From the NCBI GenBank assembly GCA_017893485.1, contig CM030358.1, positions 254,117,228 through 254,181,227 of the forward strand: DNA of 64,000 bases. Reading direction: 5' to 3'. A program made the translations under genes and the position numbers. Position 1 is the stretch's first letter. Each line of letters opens with the position of its first letter. The DNA is from Hemerocallis citrina. Taxonomy: Eukaryota; Streptophyta; Magnoliopsida; Asparagales; Asphodelaceae. Of the stretch, positions 61,147 through 64,000 are shown piece after piece. The notes under the pieces are model-generated. The model was not told the DNA's origin and ran no database searches. It saw nothing but the letters and a program-made list of their open reading frames with translations.

Positions 61147-62899
61147 GATTTATCAAATACCCCCAAACTTAACTTTTGCATGTCCTCAAGTAAAAATAAC
61201 AACTAAAGCTAATTATCTACAAACATCACAAGAACACCTTGACCCTTCCAACATTTACCTCAGAGAACTTGCTACTTTTAGTATCAAGATTTAGAACAAG
61301 CATTAAGATAGGTCTAAAAAGGATTTTATACAAATGTTAATCACCATTCAAAGAAAAACTCAACTTGAACACAATAAGTAAAGTGGCCTATGCCTATGCA
61401 ACATAATCATGATTAAGGTTAGCAAGCTCAACGATATTTCAACTCCAAATTCTCACCATGGCATACACTCTCAATAAAAATTTGGATTTCAAGGTTCACT
61501 CCAAAAAAAAAAAAAAAGCTCACATTATCATAGGAAGCTCAAATTAGATCTCTTGACAAATATTCATAACTTGAATGAGTGAAATGAAACCATATGCTTG
61601 TTCTTGCTACTACATCTTCACACCATTGATTTGCACAATACTTGGATAAAAAGGTCTTATATAGGTTGTAATGGGGCCATGGGTGAGGGTTTAAGCAATT
61701 GATGGAAGAAGGGAATACAAAATTTCTAAAGAATTAGTAGAGCAACTTGTATTGTTCTAAGAGATTATATTTCTTCCCTTTTCCTCTTTTTTTTATATTT
61801 TATTTTATTATTATTTTTTAATACTTTTTCTCACTGCTGGTTTTTAATCATGAGGCCATATATCAAAGGCCTATACTTTATTTCTACCAACACCTCTCAA
61901 CCACCCACAACTCATTAAAAAGAATAGCAATTTTCATTTATTTGATGGACAACTTTTCATATTTCTTATGACAATTCCTCCAACTTTTCTCTTTAAAATA
62001 TTTCAATCCCCTCACCACATCTCTTTTACAATTTTTTTTTGTTGCTCTACTAACTCAATAGATATAGGTAAGGTAACTTATTTATCTAGACATGGTTAAG
62101 GGTGATGTGGTCTTACAAAAAGAAGGCTTTTATAGGTTTCAAAGGGGCAACTAGTGAATAATTGATGTTGGGTAGGCTATTTGTCTTTGGTGATAGATTC
62201 TTAGGTGCCTTAATCATTTCCAAGTTTTCATGCAAAATCAAAAATAAGTTTCGAAAAGTAACAAAAGCAAGTTCTAGTTCATCTCAAGAATGTAAATACA
62301 AGCAGTCAACTAAATCATGAATACTGAGATCTTCAAATATGTCAGGCAAAATATAGACTAGTGTATGACTCTCTCAAGAATATATGTTAGGCTCAAAACT
62401 CACAATTTGTGTATTTAAGTTTACACATAGTTGAACTTGCTATTCTCTTTCATAATTCGTCGAATTGACATGGCCAAGTGAGTAAAAGTTTCAAGCATGA
62501 TCCATATGAGAAGTTATTAACATTTTTAAAGATAAAAACCACAATTAATACTTGTTCTCCACTCTCTACCTATAGTAACTGAGCTCATGTTCTCATCATT
62601 GTTGTTAAAAGGGGTTTTTTTTTTCTTTACTCTTTTGTTTTGTTTTTGTTTTTGTTTTTTTGTTTTTTTGTTTTTGTTTTTTTTAAGAGTCTCTAAATGT
62701 ACCCCCAAACTTAAATGTAACATTGTCCTCAATGTTTGAAACAAAAACTTGAAATAGGCATGTGTCACCATCCCAGTTTGAAAGAGAAAGAAAAAAAAAG
62801 TAAAGAAATAAATAAAAAGAAAAGTGTAAGAACATCCCTGACAATTGGGTTGCCTCCCAATAAGCGCTGCGCTTCATATCTTCAGCTAGACTTGACAAG
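61147..62899 (-). other. Gypsy 3' untranslated region with polypurine tract
   Basis: At 61147-61170 the minus strand reads AAGTTTGGGGGTATTTGATA just before the LTR, a polypurine tract. A related CCCCCAAACTTAAATGTAAC occurs near 62703. A TTTTTG microsatellite spans about 62632-62686. No env-like frame is seen. The GGGTTGCCTCCCAATAAGCG block near 62848 is typical of the region after Athila pol. Confidence 0.6.
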
Positions 62900-64000
62900 T
62901 TTATGCAATGTATTGAATAGTTTGAAGAGTTATATCTTCCTCTCGCGGCTCAAAACTCATCTCAATATATGGTTCCGCGCTATGCCCTTTCACCTTGAAT
63001 GTTTGATTTTTCTCTTTGCTATGAACCTCCAAAGCTCCATGTGGGAAAACTTTTGTAACAATATACGGACCGTACCATCTTGACATAAGCTTGCCCGAAA
63101 AGAGACGTAATTTCGAGTTGTATATCAATACCTTTTGTCCCTCATGAGACTCCTTCTTTGCTAGCTGCTTATCATGATATATCTTGGTCCGTTCTTTCTA
63201 CAACTTTGCATTCTCATATGCATCATGCCTCAATTCTTCTAGCCCATTCAGCTGCAATCTTCTTTTGTCACCTACTTGTTTCATATCAAAATTGAACTTT
63301 TTAATAGCCCAATAAGCTTTGTATTCCTATTCCACCGGAAGGTGACATGCTTTTCCAAAGACCAAACGATATGGTGACTTGCCAATGGGCATCTTGTATG
63401 CAGTTCTATATGCCCACAATGCATCATTCAAGCGTAGCGACCAATCCCTTCTGCTTGTATTTACGGTCTTTTCCAAAATGTTCTTAATTTCTCTGTTGCT
63501 AATCTCCACCTGCCCACTGGTTTGAGGATGGTATGGGTTACCCACTTTATGTGTAATCCCATACTTCTTCATCAAAGAAGCAAATGGATGATTATTGAAG
63601 TGGCTACCTCCATCACTAATTATTGCTCTTGGTGTACCGAACCTGGTAAAGATGTTATCCTGTAAAAACTTGATAATAACTTTGTGATCATTAGTTTTTG
63701 AGGGGACAGCCTCGACCCAATTAGACACATAATCCACACCAACGAGAATATATAAATAGCCAAGTGAGTTAGGAAAAGGACCCATGAAGTCGATTCCCCA
63801 TACATCAAAAAGCTTGATTACTTGAATATTTTTCAGTGGCATTTGATTTCTGGAAGAGATGTTGCCTGTCCTCTGGCATCTATCACAAGTCTTGCAAAAA
63901 GAAAAAGCATCTTTGAATACATTAGGCCAATAAAAACCAGATTGTAGTACCTTAAGTGCTGTTCTTTTTGTCCCAAAGTGTCCCCCACACGCAAACTGGT
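62900..64000 (-). pseudogene. Athila-like gypsy integrase (continues beyond the window)
   Basis: The minus strand enters at 64000 inside the HHCC zinc-binding region ([32 protein letters not shown]). It continues with the core [15 protein letters not shown] (first Asp), [14 protein letters not shown] (second Asp) and [20 protein letters not shown] (catalytic Glu). The C-terminal part follows: LQLNGLEELRHDAYE and then KLRLFSGKLMSRWYGPYIVT. The DDE triad is intact, but TAG stops replace sense codons near 63325 and 63195, so the polyprotein is broken. Core motifs point to Athila. Confidence 0.9.

Overview
This window is nuclear DNA of a flowering plant, most likely a eudicot with a large, transposon-rich genome. 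The evidence is one spliced plant gene with GT-AG introns and several plant transposon families: Sirevirus-type copia, chromovirus and Athila-like gypsy, hAT, PIF/Harbinger, Mutator-like and LINE. There is also an endogenous plant pararetrovirus. I cannot name the species. There are no bacterial operons, rRNA, tRNA or CRISPR arrays.

The only intact host gene is a Rab6-type small GTPase (RABH1), plus strand, 30062-57160. Six exons (30062-30178, 32270-32340, 52966-53054, 54189-54300, 56723-56813, 57014-57160) total 627 nt and give 208 residues plus a stop. All splice phases agree and the C-terminus is CSC. Almost all of its 27 kb is intron. Intron 2 alone is 20.6 kb and is packed with nested transposons.

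Layout. 1-6901: decayed copia (Sirevirus-like) element, minus strand, with its 5' LTR at 5842-6901. 6902-8430: probable fragment of a long gypsy LTR. 9328-9905: fold-back element. 9937-11799: PIF/Harbinger element flanked by TTA that carries a splice-flanked acidic exon. About 12137-29030: one endogenous pararetrovirus, minus strand, in several pieces. Two pieces were separated by solo LTRs with perfect 5-bp target duplications: TGAAG around 14866-18052, and CTTAG around 21517-27771, the latter itself holding a third solo LTR at 23585-26800 flanked by ATGTT. 29146-29950: fold-back element just upstream of the Rab gene.

Inside the Rab introns: a Mutator-type MITE holding a Tourist-type MITE (30632-31821); a chromovirus with three LTRs and a single ATAAG duplication (33443-39431); nested hAT MITEs (40310-41953); another hAT-like element (42221-43730); a broken hAT transposon with transposase remains, itself hit by a Tourist-type element (43963-48614); a three-level nest of MITE, non-autonomous copia and hAT (49199-52754); a hAT MITE in intron 3 (53239-54102); and a solo chromovirus LTR in intron 4 (55003-56259).

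57161-64000: the Rab 3' flank, a 5'-truncated LINE fragment ending at 58657, and an Athila-like gypsy element on the minus strand (LTR 58662-61146, integrase 62900-64000) that runs off the window. Boundaries given with target duplications were read directly. Family names come from motif recognition without database searches.
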